DNA of 20,268 nucleotides, taken from CAYJAD01 sp964372165 (lineage in GTDB: Bacteria > Desulfobacterota > Desulfovibrionia > Desulfovibrionales > Desulfovibrionaceae). The notes below the pieces were generated by a model that saw only the letters and a list, made by a program, of their open reading frames with translations, ran no database searches and was not told where the DNA came from. The DNA lies in NCBI GenBank assembly GCA_964372165.1, contig CAYJPT010000030.1:1-20268 (forward strand), in the 5' to 3' direction. This document shows, one piece after another, positions 1-8,272 of the stretch. The position numbers and the translations under genes are program-made. Each line of letters begins with the position of its first letter. The stretch's first letter is position 1.

Positions 1-28
1 GTGCTTGTCTGCTATCGCAGCCAACGGT

Positions 29-50
29 AGTAATTTCATCTGAAATTACT
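29..50. repeat. Short perfect palindrome at left edge
   Basis: The sequence has two 10-bp arms (AGTAATTTCA / TGAAATTACT) separated by only 2 bases. It lies just upstream of the terminator hairpin at 66-100. Bases 1-30 can be read as the last codons of a plus-strand gene ending in TAG at 28-30, but that is too short to support a call. The palindrome could be a terminator stem for such a gene or an operator. Confidence 0.4.
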
Positions 51-65
51 ATAATGCAAAAAGTA

Positions 66-100
66 TAAAGCCCTAGCATAAAAACTATGCTAGGGCTTTA
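66..100 (-). terminator. Rho-independent terminator of the chemoreceptor gene (probably bidirectional)
   Basis: A perfect 15-bp stem (66-80 pairing with 86-100) closes a 5-base loop. The core is GCCCTAGCATA / TATGCTAGGGC. On the minus strand it begins about 40 bases past the chemoreceptor stop codon and is followed by a run containing TTTTT. On the plus strand it is followed by a T-rich stretch (101-116), so it could also stop transcription arriving from the left. Confidence 0.85.
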
Positions 101-141
101 TTGTCATTTTTATTTTATAAGATTGTTAGCTAAATTTTATA

Positions 142-2541
142 TTACGATGCGCTTTGCAACCTTTCTAGCGTGCTATTTAAATCTGAAGCTAATTGAGATA
201 ATTCACGCACAGCTGCTGCAGCTTCACTCATACCACCTGAAAGATCATCAGCTATTTGGTTAATTGCTGTTGCAGCTTGGCCAATTTCTTCTGAAGTAGA
301 AGACTGTTCCTCTGCTGCAGTTGCTATACCTGTAATAAGCTCAGCATTGCCTTCTGCTAAGCTTTGAATTTCTGCCAAAGCTTCACCAGATGCATTACTT
401 AAAGCTGTAGCTTCACTAATAATCTTTGCAGCTTTTTCAAACTGAGCAATATTGCTTGCTGTTGATTGTTGTATGCCTGTAATACTAGAACCTACTTCTG
501 TGGTTGCACTCATTGTATTTTCGGCAAGTTTTCTAACTTCATCAGCAACTACAGCAAATCCTCGTCCAGCATCACCGGCTCTTGCAGCCTCAATGGCAGC
601 ATTTAATGCTAATAGGTTGGTTTGATCTGCAATGTCAGAAATAACACCCATTACAGAACCAATGGACTCCACTTGTGTTCCAAGAGCCTTAATGTCATTT
701 GATAATGCTTCAGCAACGGCATTGACTTCGCCCATGGCTTTTACAACTTGTGAAACAACTTCTGCACCAGTGCCTGCTTTTTCATAAGTTTCACTGGCTT
801 GAACACGTGCTTTTTCGGCATTACTTGCAACTTCAAGCACAGTTGCATTCATTTCTTCAATGGCAGTAGCTGCAGAAGCAGTTCTGTCACGCTGTTCTGT
901 TGTACCTTCTGATACTTGGTCTACCTGCGCAGAAAGCTGCTCGGCTGCTGTGGCCACTCTAGTAGAAATATCCGAGGCTTGAGTTGCAACTTCAATGATA
1001 GTGTGTTGTGTCTTTTTAATACTTGTAACATCTGTTACCAAAACTAAGACTGAGTTTATATCACCAGAATCATTTAGTATAGGTATTGCACTGTACTTAA
1101 CATCAGCTTGACGGCCTTGTGGGCGTACAACAGTTTCGTTACCGGCTGGTCTTTTAGTTCTGTACGCTATGAGTATTGCATCTTCAGGAGTGCCATTGTC
1201 TTCGTTATCAAAAAGAGTTTTACAGTTCTTGCCTGTATAATTATCACCCACTAAGGAGCGCGTAACAGCGTTGGCATAAGTTGCCTTCATTTCAGTGTCC
1301 AATACAAATACTGAAGAATCAATGTTTTCTATCAATGCTCTGAAGTTATTTAGAATATTGTTTGTTCCAGCTACAAGAGCTGCAAAATCACCACTAAACT
1401 TGCTAGAATTACCACATGCTTCAAGATACCCGTCTTGAACTTTTTTTCCAAGCAGTGAGTATTCATCAACAATTTCTTTAAGTGACTCAGGAATTTTCCG
1501 TAATGCATCGGCTAATTTACCAATTTCGTCATTCCTTTTCACATTAAGTGTACCATCAAGATTACCAGCTGCTACCTCAGTAGCAAAAATAACACCACTA
1601 TTGAGGGCTCGCACTATGGGGCCTACAACCAATAATACCAATATAGTTCCAAGCACAATAGAACCGACAATAATCCAAATGCTAGTATCGCGCATTTCAA
1701 AAAGATCAGCAAATACTTCATCATCATCAATAAATGATATTACAGAAGCTTTGATGTCAGTATTGGTGTTGAAGTATAAGAAAATATCATTGCCTTCAGC
1801 ATTAATATATTCAACTAAACCTTGATCTGTTTTTGAAGCCCATTCCTTATATCTTGGTAAATCGCCAATCTTTTCATCAAAGATTAAATTTTGAATGGGG
1901 CTAACAGCTACAAGTCCCTCAGAATTCAATATCAATGTATGCCCGGTTTCTCCCCTTTCCATTGCGTTTACAATTTGGGTGAGAAAATCAACTCTAATAG
2001 TTGAGCGTAACACACCAACAGTTTTGCCATCTTTTATAATAGGAGTACTAACAACCATGACTGGTACGCCATCTAAACGGCTCATAAAAATGGTTGAGAA
2101 ATAAGTATCGCCTCTAATGGCTTCTTTGAAATATTCTCGATCTGAAAAATCACCGCCTACTGGGGCAGTTTTCAAGTTCGATGATGCTATGGTTATACCC
2201 TTAGTATCAAGCAAAGTTGCACGCATAAGAGAAGGGTAAAGTTTGAGCTGATTTTCTAAAAAAGTTTCAAGCTCTTGCACACTTGGTGCAGGTAGTCCAA
2301 AGTCAGTAGGGAAGAAGTTTCTAATCATTGGAGCGGCTGCAATCCTGGTAATGTCTGCCATGCGCTCTTGTGAAAAAGTAGTAATAGTTCGAATCAGAGA
2401 ATTCGTTTCGCCCTGAAAATCCGTTTCGATGGCTTTACGAATATTGGCTTCTGCAGCCGTGTAGGATAAATAGCCACTAACACCAAGTAACACTACAAGC
2501 AGACCAATCATTGGTATGAGTAATTTGAACTGTAACTTCAT
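142..2541 (-). CDS. Methyl-accepting chemotaxis protein (dCache, HAMP, PAS, MCP signalling domain)
   Basis: This is a 799-residue transmembrane chemoreceptor. TM1 is about 5-27. A periplasmic double-Cache-like sensor spans about 35-285 and includes the FSDREYFKEA segment typical of dCache_1. TM2 is about 286-310, HAMP about 311-365 and a PAS domain about 405-505. The cytoplasmic coiled coil runs to the C-terminus, with the conserved hairpin tip ADQTNLLALNAAIEAARAG near residues 638-656. It should bind CheA/CheW and control flagellar rotation; the ligand cannot be read from the sequence. No CheR-tethering pentapeptide is visible at the C-terminus. The ATG at 2541 is chosen because GAGGAG lies about 9 bases upstream; an in-frame TTG at 2556 has no such site. 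The gene stands alone, with a sigma-28-like promoter upstream and a strong terminator downstream. Confidence 0.95.
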   Translation of the reverse strand: MKLQFKLLIPMIGLLVVLLGVSGYLSYTAAEANIRKAIETDFQGETNSLIRTITTFSQERMADITRIAAAPMIRNFFPTDFGLPAPSVQELETFLENQLKLYPSLMRATLLDTKGITIASSNLKTAPVGGDFSDREYFKEAIRGDTYFSTIFMSRLDGVPVMVVSTPIIKDGKTVGVLRSTIRVDFLTQIVNAMERGETGHTLILNSEGLVAVSPIQNLIFDEKIGDLPRYKEWASKTDQGLVEYINAEGNDIFLYFNTNTDIKASVISFIDDDEVFADLFEMRDTSIWIIVGSIVLGTILVLLVVGPIVRALNSGVIFATEVAAGNLDGTLNVKRNDEIGKLADALRKIPESLKEIVDEYSLLGKKVQDGYLEACGNSSKFSGDFAALVAGTNNILNNFRALIENIDSSVFVLDTEMKATYANAVTRSLVGDNYTGKNCKTLFDNEDNGTPEDAILIAYRTKRPAGNETVVRPQGRQADVKYSAIPILNDSGDINSVLVLVTDVTSIKKTQHTIIEVATQASDISTRVATAAEQLSAQVDQVSEGTTEQRDRTASAATAIEEMNATVLEVASNAEKARVQASETYEKAGTGAEVVSQVVKAMGEVNAVAEALSNDIKALGTQVESIGSVMGVISDIADQTNLLALNAAIEAARAGDAGRGFAVVADEVRKLAENTMSATTEVGSSITGIQQSTASNIAQFEKAAKIISEATALSNASGEALAEIQSLAEGNAELITGIATAAEEQSSTSEEIGQAATAINQIADDLSGGMSEAAAAVRELSQLASDLNSTLERLQSAS

Positions 2542-2621
2542 TGTACATCTCCTCAATTAGCGAATTGTATACTTTTCTACTTAGCTGAATGATAAATACA
2601 TTTTCTACACAAGTAAACACA

Positions 2622-2648
2622 AAATCGGCGTAATCAATTAATTGTTTA
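2622..2648 (-). promoter_or_regulatory. Sigma-28 (FliA)-like promoter for the chemoreceptor
   Basis: Read on the minus strand there is TAAA (2648-2645), a 15-base spacer, then GCCGATTT (2629-2622). The flagellar sigma-28 consensus is TAAA-N15-GCCGATAA, so the match is 4/4 and 6/8 with exact spacing. It would give a leader of about 75 nt ahead of the ATG at 2541. Regulation with the flagellar/chemotaxis regulon is expected for a chemoreceptor. Confidence 0.5.
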
Positions 2649-2850
2649 TAGTAATTTCATTTTAAAAAATATTTTTCAAAAAAAATATTAACTCTTGCGT
2701 AACATTATATAATTATACAGTAATAATATCTATTAGAAAAAATGTTAATTTGCTACCGCAAAATGGGGGAAGTGAGCGTGTTTTTCAGCAGTGAAGCACA
2801 AAGTTGTTATATACAGTTATACTACCCTTGTGATAGGCATATAATAATTG

Positions 2851-3036
2851 AAGGAAATGCTGATTTATTCTTCAAGCAGAATAAATCAGAAAGGCACACT
2901 GCCTTCATTCGTCCTGTGGGACGCAAAAAAGCGTTGTTTTTTGCTCTCATTCGGCGTGCAAAGTAGGCACAATTGCCTACTTTGTAAGGAAACGCACAAT
3001 ATGTTTTTTGACTTGTTGATTTAATCAGCGTTTCCT
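2851..3036 (+). repeat. Six-hairpin dispersed repeat, family B, copy 1
   Basis: This is a chain of stem-loops. Stem 1 is 2860-2870/2879-2889 (11 bp, perfect). Stem 2 is AAGGCA/TGCCTT at 2891-2905. Stem 3 is CGTCC/GGACG at about 2910-2923. Stem 4 is GCAAAAAA/TTTTTTGC at about 2923-2944. Stem 5 is AAAGTAGGCA/TGCCTACTTT at 2960-2983 with loop CAAT. Stem 6 is GGAAACGC/GCGTTTCC at 2988-3035 with a long loop. Copy 2 at 12742-12927 is collinear. From 2891 onward the two differ by only about eight changes in roughly 145 bases; the first 40 bases are more diverged. The right end stops 6 bases short of the radical SAM gene's stop codon. It could be a structured RNA, a REP/MITE-like element or a transcription attenuator. 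Confidence 0.85.
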
Positions 3037-3042
3037 GAAGTT

Positions 3043-4110
3043 TTATTGTAAAATTTCAAATTTTTTCACGCATTTTTGGCATTGTGCTATTGGTGTGCCT
3101 GAAAAATGCTCTTCACGAAAGGCCACAAAAGCCGATTTTTCCCAAATATCAAGAATATTTTCTTCATTCACATTGCCGTACACTAATTTAGGGGCGCTAC
3201 CTTCTGGTACATTTAGGTAGATGCATGGTGCTATAGTACCGTCTGCATCTATATATAAGCTTTTTTGTATATTTTCACGGCATTGCGCAATAGGGCTTAA
3301 ACCTGGCAAAGCATAATATATGTGCCGACCATGCAATTTGGCTTCTTTGGCAGCTTGTTGTAGTAGAGTTTGAGCTTTTGAAATCACATGAAAATCGTGG
3401 GGATTTATGGCAAGGTTGCTTTGACTTGGATCAGCCAAATAGTCAAGCGTACTTACCACACTGGAATGAATTTGTAATTCATTCATAAGTTCTGGTAGCT
3501 TGGCAATAGTATCCAAATTGTCAGCCAAAAGCATATAAGCAAGGTGTACTTCTAAATGTACAGCCATGTGCTTATGCCGTACTTGTTGTAAAAGTTTTAT
3601 ATTTTCACAAACCTTATGGAAATCAGCTCCTTTGCGTGATTGATTGCTAATAGCATCGGTGCCAGCAAGTGAAAATGCTATAACATCCATGCCGCTTTGA
3701 ACAATTTTTTTTGCTATACCATGATTTAAGTTTAGGCCGCATGAAGTAGACGACACAAGGCAGCCAGCCTTACGAGCTAAGCTTACAAAATCAAAAAAAT
3801 GTGGATTTAATAGTGGCTCACCCCAACCTTGCAAATGCACACGGGTAACTTGTTTTAATAAAGGCCACAAATTAACAAAAGTATGTGCTTGCATGTGACG
3901 AGCATTCCAGTGTGCCGCCTTGGTTGTATGCGGACAATAGCTACATTTGGCTGCACAATGGGAAGTAACCTCCACCTGTATACAATCAAAGGGTCGGGCT
4001 TTGGGGCGTATTAAATCTTTAAATATTTCAATGATATTTGCCTCGCGTAGAGCAGGGTGGTCAAATGGATTATTAAAGTTTGTAGCAATGGGGAATGTAT
4101 TAACTTTCAT
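3043..4110 (-). CDS. Radical SAM protein with SPASM-like C-terminus
   Basis: This 355-residue protein has the radical SAM CX3CX2C cluster motif CAAKCSYC (Cys52, Cys56, Cys59), so it should bind a 4Fe-4S cluster and cleave S-adenosylmethionine. The following QGWGEPLLNP segment resembles the usual GEP glycine-rich SAM-binding motif. The C-terminal part has a CX13GX4C pattern ending in DGTIAPC and a final CQKC, matching a partial SPASM/Twitch domain that would hold an auxiliary cluster. SPASM enzymes commonly modify peptides, proteins or small cofactors; the substrate here is unknown. The ATG at 4110 overlaps the TGA of the upstream gene (ATGA), which suggests translational coupling and is preferred over a GTG at 4134. 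It is the last gene of the GNAT/TraB operon. Confidence 0.85.
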   Translation of the reverse strand: MKVNTFPIATNFNNPFDHPALREANIIEIFKDLIRPKARPFDCIQVEVTSHCAAKCSYCPHTTKAAHWNARHMQAHTFVNLWPLLKQVTRVHLQGWGEPLLNPHFFDFVSLARKAGCLVSSTSCGLNLNHGIAKKIVQSGMDVIAFSLAGTDAISNQSRKGADFHKVCENIKLLQQVRHKHMAVHLEVHLAYMLLADNLDTIAKLPELMNELQIHSSVVSTLDYLADPSQSNLAINPHDFHVISKAQTLLQQAAKEAKLHGRHIYYALPGLSPIAQCRENIQKSLYIDADGTIAPCIYLNVPEGSAPKLVYGNVNEENILDIWEKSAFVAFREEHFSGTPIAQCQKCVKKFEILQ

Positions 4111-4961
4111 GATGATGTAAAGCGTGAAAACCACGTCTTTTTTGGGCTTTCAATTTGCCATTTGGTTTGTACAAAGGGTATAGTGGCCTTAGCCCCCCAC
4201 TTTTGCTTAAAAAACTTTATGCCGTCGTTTATGCCAAGACCTAGATTGCATTGACTATGTCCATGTGCATTAGCTGCATTAAAAAGTGCATACAATAAAG
4301 CATCTGCTACTCCTGGAGAAGCATAAACTTGCCTAAAAGCAAACATGTAAAATGCTGTGCTAAAGGAAGAAAAATCTGCAACGGCACAAGCAAGTAGCTC
4401 ATGTGTGTCCTTAGAATAGGCAGAAAACAATTCTACCTGTGGTGATATCATTATGTATGTACTAAGGCGTTGTAGTATGGTGCAAAGTGCTGCATCCATA
4501 TTTTTATTGCAAATATAATTGAGCATCATTTCTTGGTGTGCACTGCTCCAAGCACCTTGTCCATGCGATTTAATAATGTCTACTTCACTTGTGGCACGCG
4601 TGAGCATGTTGCGCACTTTTACTTGAGGTTTAGGAGCAGGTATGGGCAAAATCCAATAGGCATCATGGGCGCTGCTTATGGCATTGTTCGGAGCTATGCT
4701 TGGCCGTACTGGAGCTAAAACCGTTAAATTTAATACATTTAATTTTGCGCAAATTTTTTCAATAACATCATTAAGTGCGGCAGTATTATGAGCATCATGC
4801 AGGGCATAACCCACAAGCACTACATTGCCGTCCTTGCTATGTACAACATAATCATCAATCAGTTCACTTTGCATGTTTGAAACAGCTGCAACATAGGGTA
4901 ATAATTGATCTGGCGTGATGGCTTGAGCATTGATGTATTGTGTGGCTTGCATTATGTTCAT
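4107..4961 (-). CDS. GNAT/FemAB-like acyltransferase-fold protein
   Basis: This 284-residue soluble protein has no signal peptide or membrane segment. Near the C-terminus the segment LGLGINDGIKFFKQKWGA (about 240-257) resembles the closing motif of FemAB/BioF2-like GNAT transferases. The same motif occurs as LGLGVNAGITRFKKKWGG in the N-terminal half of the next gene upstream. The first halves also correspond (GYALHDAHNTAAL against GYPLSGSYNHENL), so the two are paralogues, probably from tandem duplication. By family it would transfer an acyl or aminoacyl group, but the acceptor is unknown and catalytic residues cannot be assigned. The ATG at 4961 overlaps the upstream TGA (ATGA) and has an AGGA about 9 bases upstream. 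Confidence 0.65.
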   Translation of the reverse strand: MNIMQATQYINAQAITPDQLLPYVAAVSNMQSELIDDYVVHSKDGNVVLVGYALHDAHNTAALNDVIEKICAKLNVLNLTVLAPVRPSIAPNNAISSAHDAYWILPIPAPKPQVKVRNMLTRATSEVDIIKSHGQGAWSSAHQEMMLNYICNKNMDAALCTILQRLSTYIMISPQVELFSAYSKDTHELLACAVADFSSFSTAFYMFAFRQVYASPGVADALLYALFNAANAHGHSQCNLGLGINDGIKFFKQKWGAKATIPFVQTKWQIESPKKTWFSRFTSS

Positions 4962-6727
4962 ATTTCGTTATCCTGTGCAGAATTTGCATATAGCTTATGT
5001 TTAAGCGTTGGATATACCTTGCGAACACTGAAACCGTCTTCTTTTAGCATATGACGCAAATTAAGCATATGAGCTGTACCCACAAAAACTACACAACGAC
5101 CTTGCTCCATAAAAGGTCTCATTCTTTGCCTAAAGCGCTCATCTCTCTTGCTTATAATAGTTTCGGTACGTGTTGGAAATTCGGCACTTGTCCCCATAAG
5201 TTGCATGAGGTCACCGGCAAGGTAAGCTCGGACATTTTTCTTAATCATGCTTGGCCAATTTTTACAATTTTGAAAATAGCGTATAACTCTATCTGGTGGT
5301 ACTGAGTTAAGCGAAGCTAATTGCTCCTCAAGACTTTCCATGGCTACAACTGTTTTTCCCATTTGATGTGCCAAATTCCATGCTTCAAGATCTACCGATT
5401 GTCGCCAACCTTGTCGCTCTAAAAAGGCTGTCCAAAGAGTAAATAGAGCAGTCCATGGGCGAGTATTTTTTAAATACCAAACTACATCAATCTTACGTTC
5501 AGCTTCCACATTGAGTAAGCGCGGCCAAAACCCCTCCGCACCACGAACCATGCGACTTAATTGCTTTATGTCTGCATTACTTAAATTTGCAAAAAGTGGT
5601 TTTTGTTCATCATTAATATCAAGTCCGTTTGCTTCTACTAATTTAAGGCTTTCATTATCAAGTGGCCCTTCAAATATGATAGTGTCAGCTTTTGCAAAAA
5701 GTTCATTAAAGGAGCGTTCAAATGAATAACAAAAAAAATGTGCTGAACCACCAATCCATGAGATGCGATTATTTTTTTCCACTTCCCAAAGCATAGCGTA
5801 AGGACGTTGCTCTGGTAGCTTTGCCCAAATTTCACGTTTTGACAAACCCACAAAAGACGCCATATCGTCTTGTGCTTGTGGTGTGCCCATGACAGCCTTG
5901 AGTATGGTGTGTGCATGTTGTTTAAGGCTTATTGAGCCTTCTAATTCTTGCCATGAGGCCATAACAAAAGATTGTGCTTCTATGCCGCCCCATTTCTTCT
6001 TAAAGCGTGTAATGCCAGCATTAACTCCAAGCCCTAAATGTATAAAGTCTTTTTTCTTATCACGTGCCAATTTAAGCATATGTGCAAAAAGGGCATCAGT
6101 TGCATGTGGAAAATAATTTTCTTTTGAATGAGTACCCAAGATATAAGAACAAAATTTTTGTGGTGCAAAATCTAATAGCAGTGAAGCAACTAAATTATCA
6201 TTATTATCCCAAGCATTAAGTAAGTATAAGTTTTCAATACCTTGTGCCATAACTTGGGCAGTGCTTGCATAAAGGCTGCGTACCTTATTATTAAGTGGTA
6301 CTCTTGCCATAAATTCTGTCCATAGGCGACGATGCGCTGGACTAAAAACATTATTTAATTCTATTCTTAGATGTTTTTGGGCTTTCTCCAGAGGATTAAT
6401 TAATTTCTTAGGTATTGGAGCATTGGCAGGTAGAGTATAAAAAATATCTCTTTCTTCAACATATGATTGTAAATCGTGTGGTATATCCGGTGCAATTAAA
6501 AAACACGTGGTAGCTTTGGTACGTTGTAGAGCTTTATCTTTTGCTTGAATTAAGTTCTCATGGTTGTAACTACCGCTTAATGGATAGCCAATGATGGTAA
6601 GCCAGTCTTGGTCAGTAAAAAATAAATAATTATCTACTACAAAAGATGTACCGCCAGATACAGCACACATAAATGGTGCTGAGTGCTCCGGTACTGAAGC
6701 TAGAGCAAGAATTGTAGTGTTTTGCAT
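4958..6727 (-). CDS. Fusion of GNAT-like domain and TraB/GumN-family domain
   Basis: This is a two-part protein of 589 residues. Residues about 1-265 are a GNAT/FemAB-like module paralogous to the downstream 284-residue protein, ending in the motif at about 230-248. Residues about 310-570 look like the TraB/GumN family: WIGGSAHFF (324-332), ADTIIFEG (347-354), SVDLEAWNLAHQMGKTVVAMES (444-465) and VVFVGTAHML (546-555). TraB/GumN relatives share conserved His and Glu residues and are thought by some to be metallohydrolases. No signal peptide or transmembrane segment is obvious, unlike many GumN proteins, so it is probably cytoplasmic. The ATG at 6727 is preferred (GAG 7 bases upstream); an in-frame TTG at 6751 is possible. 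It is the first gene of a three-gene operon and its stop overlaps the next start. Confidence 0.75.
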   Translation of the reverse strand: MQNTTILALASVPEHSAPFMCAVSGGTSFVVDNYLFFTDQDWLTIIGYPLSGSYNHENLIQAKDKALQRTKATTCFLIAPDIPHDLQSYVEERDIFYTLPANAPIPKKLINPLEKAQKHLRIELNNVFSPAHRRLWTEFMARVPLNNKVRSLYASTAQVMAQGIENLYLLNAWDNNDNLVASLLLDFAPQKFCSYILGTHSKENYFPHATDALFAHMLKLARDKKKDFIHLGLGVNAGITRFKKKWGGIEAQSFVMASWQELEGSISLKQHAHTILKAVMGTPQAQDDMASFVGLSKREIWAKLPEQRPYAMLWEVEKNNRISWIGGSAHFFCYSFERSFNELFAKADTIIFEGPLDNESLKLVEANGLDINDEQKPLFANLSNADIKQLSRMVRGAEGFWPRLLNVEAERKIDVVWYLKNTRPWTALFTLWTAFLERQGWRQSVDLEAWNLAHQMGKTVVAMESLEEQLASLNSVPPDRVIRYFQNCKNWPSMIKKNVRAYLAGDLMQLMGTSAEFPTRTETIISKRDERFRQRMRPFMEQGRCVVFVGTAHMLNLRHMLKEDGFSVRKVYPTLKHKLYANSAQDNEI

Positions 6728-6911
6728 AAATTTACTCGATCCTTTTGTCAAAACAAACTATTATTTACCAGCTAATGGATTGATTATATGCTATTCTCGC
6801 TTCAAACTTGGCATAGAAAAAGTGAACTTGCAAGTATTCCTTTTTATTAAAGCATGTGATAAATGTTTTGAAGGTACAATTTATTTAATAATTTTCTTTG
6901 TTAAGGTATAT

Positions 6912-7544
6912 ATGAAAAAATACATTTTAATTTTGTTTTGCATTGTTTTTATGAGTGCCTGCATTAGTTCAGGTTCTGAAAAAACGCTTGAAAATATGGC
7001 ACATGCTCTTGATAATAAAGATGCAAATCTTTTTTTGGCACAAATTAACATGACACGTTTTGCCACAGCCCAAATTAATAACATGACACAGGCCAGCAAG
7101 CCTTTGCAAGCCTTAGATGCAGTGGGCAGAATGCTTGGGCTAGGAGGTATGGAAGATCTACTTGGTGCTGTGCATGATATGAAAAGAGAACAAACTGAGT
7201 TTTTTATGCACGGAGTGAGTACGGGGGAACTTATGCTTATGTGTAGTACATCTACAACACCTAATTGCCCTTGGTTACCTGATGCATTGCGTCAAGCAAG
7301 GATGGTTGAAGTGTCGGATACTGCTGTTATAGCACAAATTACCACACCCACCAATATTAGTTCTTGGCTTGCCATTGCTAAAGATGGGGAAAAATGGAAG
7401 GTAGTTGGCCAGTCTGCCCTTGAGTCAGTAGCAAGAAATTATGCGCTTAATCAAAAGCCTACTAGTAGTTATAGTTTAGATGAACCAAGTCCACCTCCGC
7501 CACCCCGTAGCAAAAAAGAACCTGAAGAACCGGTACGGTTTTAG
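6912..7544 (+). CDS. Predicted lipoprotein with proline-rich C-terminus
   Basis: This 210-residue protein begins with a lipoprotein signal, MKKYILILFCIVFMSAC, with the lipobox Cys at 17. It should be processed by signal peptidase II and anchored to a membrane. The body (about 20-175) contains SWLAIAKDGEKWKVVG, which looks like the end of a small alpha/beta domain of the NTF2/DUF4878 kind found in lipoproteins; this is only a resemblance. The tail is rich in Pro, Glu and Lys (about 192-210). The ATG at 6912 is chosen because it gives the lipobox and has AAGG 6 bases upstream; the open frame extends back to 6717 without a plausible signal. It diverges from the GNAT/TraB operon and lies 2 bases ahead of maf, so the two are probably cotranscribed. 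Confidence 0.75.
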   Translation: MKKYILILFCIVFMSACISSGSEKTLENMAHALDNKDANLFLAQINMTRFATAQINNMTQASKPLQALDAVGRMLGLGGMEDLLGAVHDMKREQTEFFMHGVSTGELMLMCSTSTTPNCPWLPDALRQARMVEVSDTAVIAQITTPTNISSWLAIAKDGEKWKVVGQSALESVARNYALNQKPTSSYSLDEPSPPPPPRSKKEPEEPVRF

Positions 7545-7546
7545 TA

Positions 7547-8182
7547 ATGTATATGTTTAAAAATTGCATGGATATTATGTTAGCATCGGCTTCACCACGC
7601 AGGCAATTATTTTTGCAAGAATTGGGGCTTAAATATAGTATTTTTGAAGCTCATGGGGCAGAACCTCAACCGAATATGCATGAAGATTCCACAAGTTATG
7701 CCAAACGTGCTGCCAAGGCCAAAGCTCAATATGTGGCAAAGCACTTTACTCAAGGTGTAGCACCATTTAATAATGATTATGTTGTGATATCTGCTGATAC
7801 TGTTGTAAGTGTGATGGGGCAAATATTAGGTAAACCGAAAAGTTTTATTCAAGCTTTAGAAATGTTAAAACTACTTGCAGGAAAAAGCCATACTGTTATT
7901 AGCGCAGTAAATATTATCTTTGTTTCAGCGCAGCACATAATACGCGAGATAGACTTTTTTGATAGTACTGAGGTGACTTTTCATGCTTGGTCGGAAGATA
8001 TATTGGCTGCTTATGCTCAATGTGGAGAGTCCTTTGATAAGGCAGGTGGCTATGCTATACAAGGACGCGGGGCTTTTTTAATAGATAGTATTAGTGGCTC
8101 TTGGAGTACAGTAGTGGGCTTGCCTGTTAATCAATTAGTTGAAATTTTATTGAAAAATGAGGTGATTACAACGACAAGTTAA
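7547..8182 (+). CDS. maf: Maf-family nucleoside triphosphate pyrophosphatase
   Basis: This 211-residue protein carries the Maf/Ham1-fold signatures: LASASPRR (12-19), ISADTVV (81-87), GKP (95-97), FDKAGGYAIQG and GSWSTVVGLP near the C-terminus. Maf proteins of the YhdE type hydrolyse dTTP, UTP and modified pyrimidine nucleotides to monophosphates, acting in nucleotide-pool cleansing and linked to septum formation. The gene follows the lipoprotein gene by 2 bases. The start is uncertain: ATGs at 7547, 7553 and 7568 are in frame and none has a clear ribosome-binding site; 7568 would give the N-terminus most typical of the family. Confidence 0.92.
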   Translation: MYMFKNCMDIMLASASPRRQLFLQELGLKYSIFEAHGAEPQPNMHEDSTSYAKRAAKAKAQYVAKHFTQGVAPFNNDYVVISADTVVSVMGQILGKPKSFIQALEMLKLLAGKSHTVISAVNIIFVSAQHIIREIDFFDSTEVTFHAWSEDILAAYAQCGESFDKAGGYAIQGRGAFLIDSISGSWSTVVGLPVNQLVEILLKNEVITTTS

Positions 8183-8190
8183 GAGAAAGT

Positions 8191-8249
8191 TCGCACGGCG
8201 CAAAATAAGCCAGAATTCACTTCTGGCAGCCCCGAAGGGGTATTTGGAG
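8191..8249 (+). repeat. Short structured repeat, family C, copy 1
   Basis: This 59-base stretch aligns without gaps to 12978-13036, with about 13 differences. It contains a 7-bp stem GCCAGAA-TTCAC-TTCTGGC and then CCCC-GAA-GGGG. In the other copy the outer G-C pair of the first stem is A-T, and an inner G-C becomes a G-T pair, as expected if pairing is conserved. It begins 8 bases after the maf stop codon and runs directly into family D. Confidence 0.7.
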
Positions 8250-8272
8250 GCAATATTTATGCCAAAGCATAG

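Larger units (their letters stand above)
2542..3042. other. Intergenic region between chemoreceptor and radical SAM gene
   Basis: This 501-base stretch holds the chemoreceptor leader and promoter (to 2648), a very AT-rich segment (about 2649-2740) in which nothing is recognised, and the six-hairpin repeat (2851-3036). A 74-codon open frame at 2742-2966 runs into the repeat and is not believed to be a gene. Confidence 0.6.

Noticed and set aside
1..30. Possible C-terminal codons of a gene entering from the left edge (stop TAG at 28-30)
   Set aside because: Ten codons cannot support a coding call, although the palindrome and terminator that follow would fit one.
2742..2966. 74-codon plus-strand open frame upstream of the radical SAM operon
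   Set aside because: Its 3' third is the family B repeat, the matching copy at 12742 does not keep the frame, and there is no ribosome-binding site or recognisable domain.
2888..2983. Family B hairpins as ordinary terminators
   Set aside because: The stems are not followed by T-runs in either orientation, and the same chain of six stems is kept between two unrelated loci.
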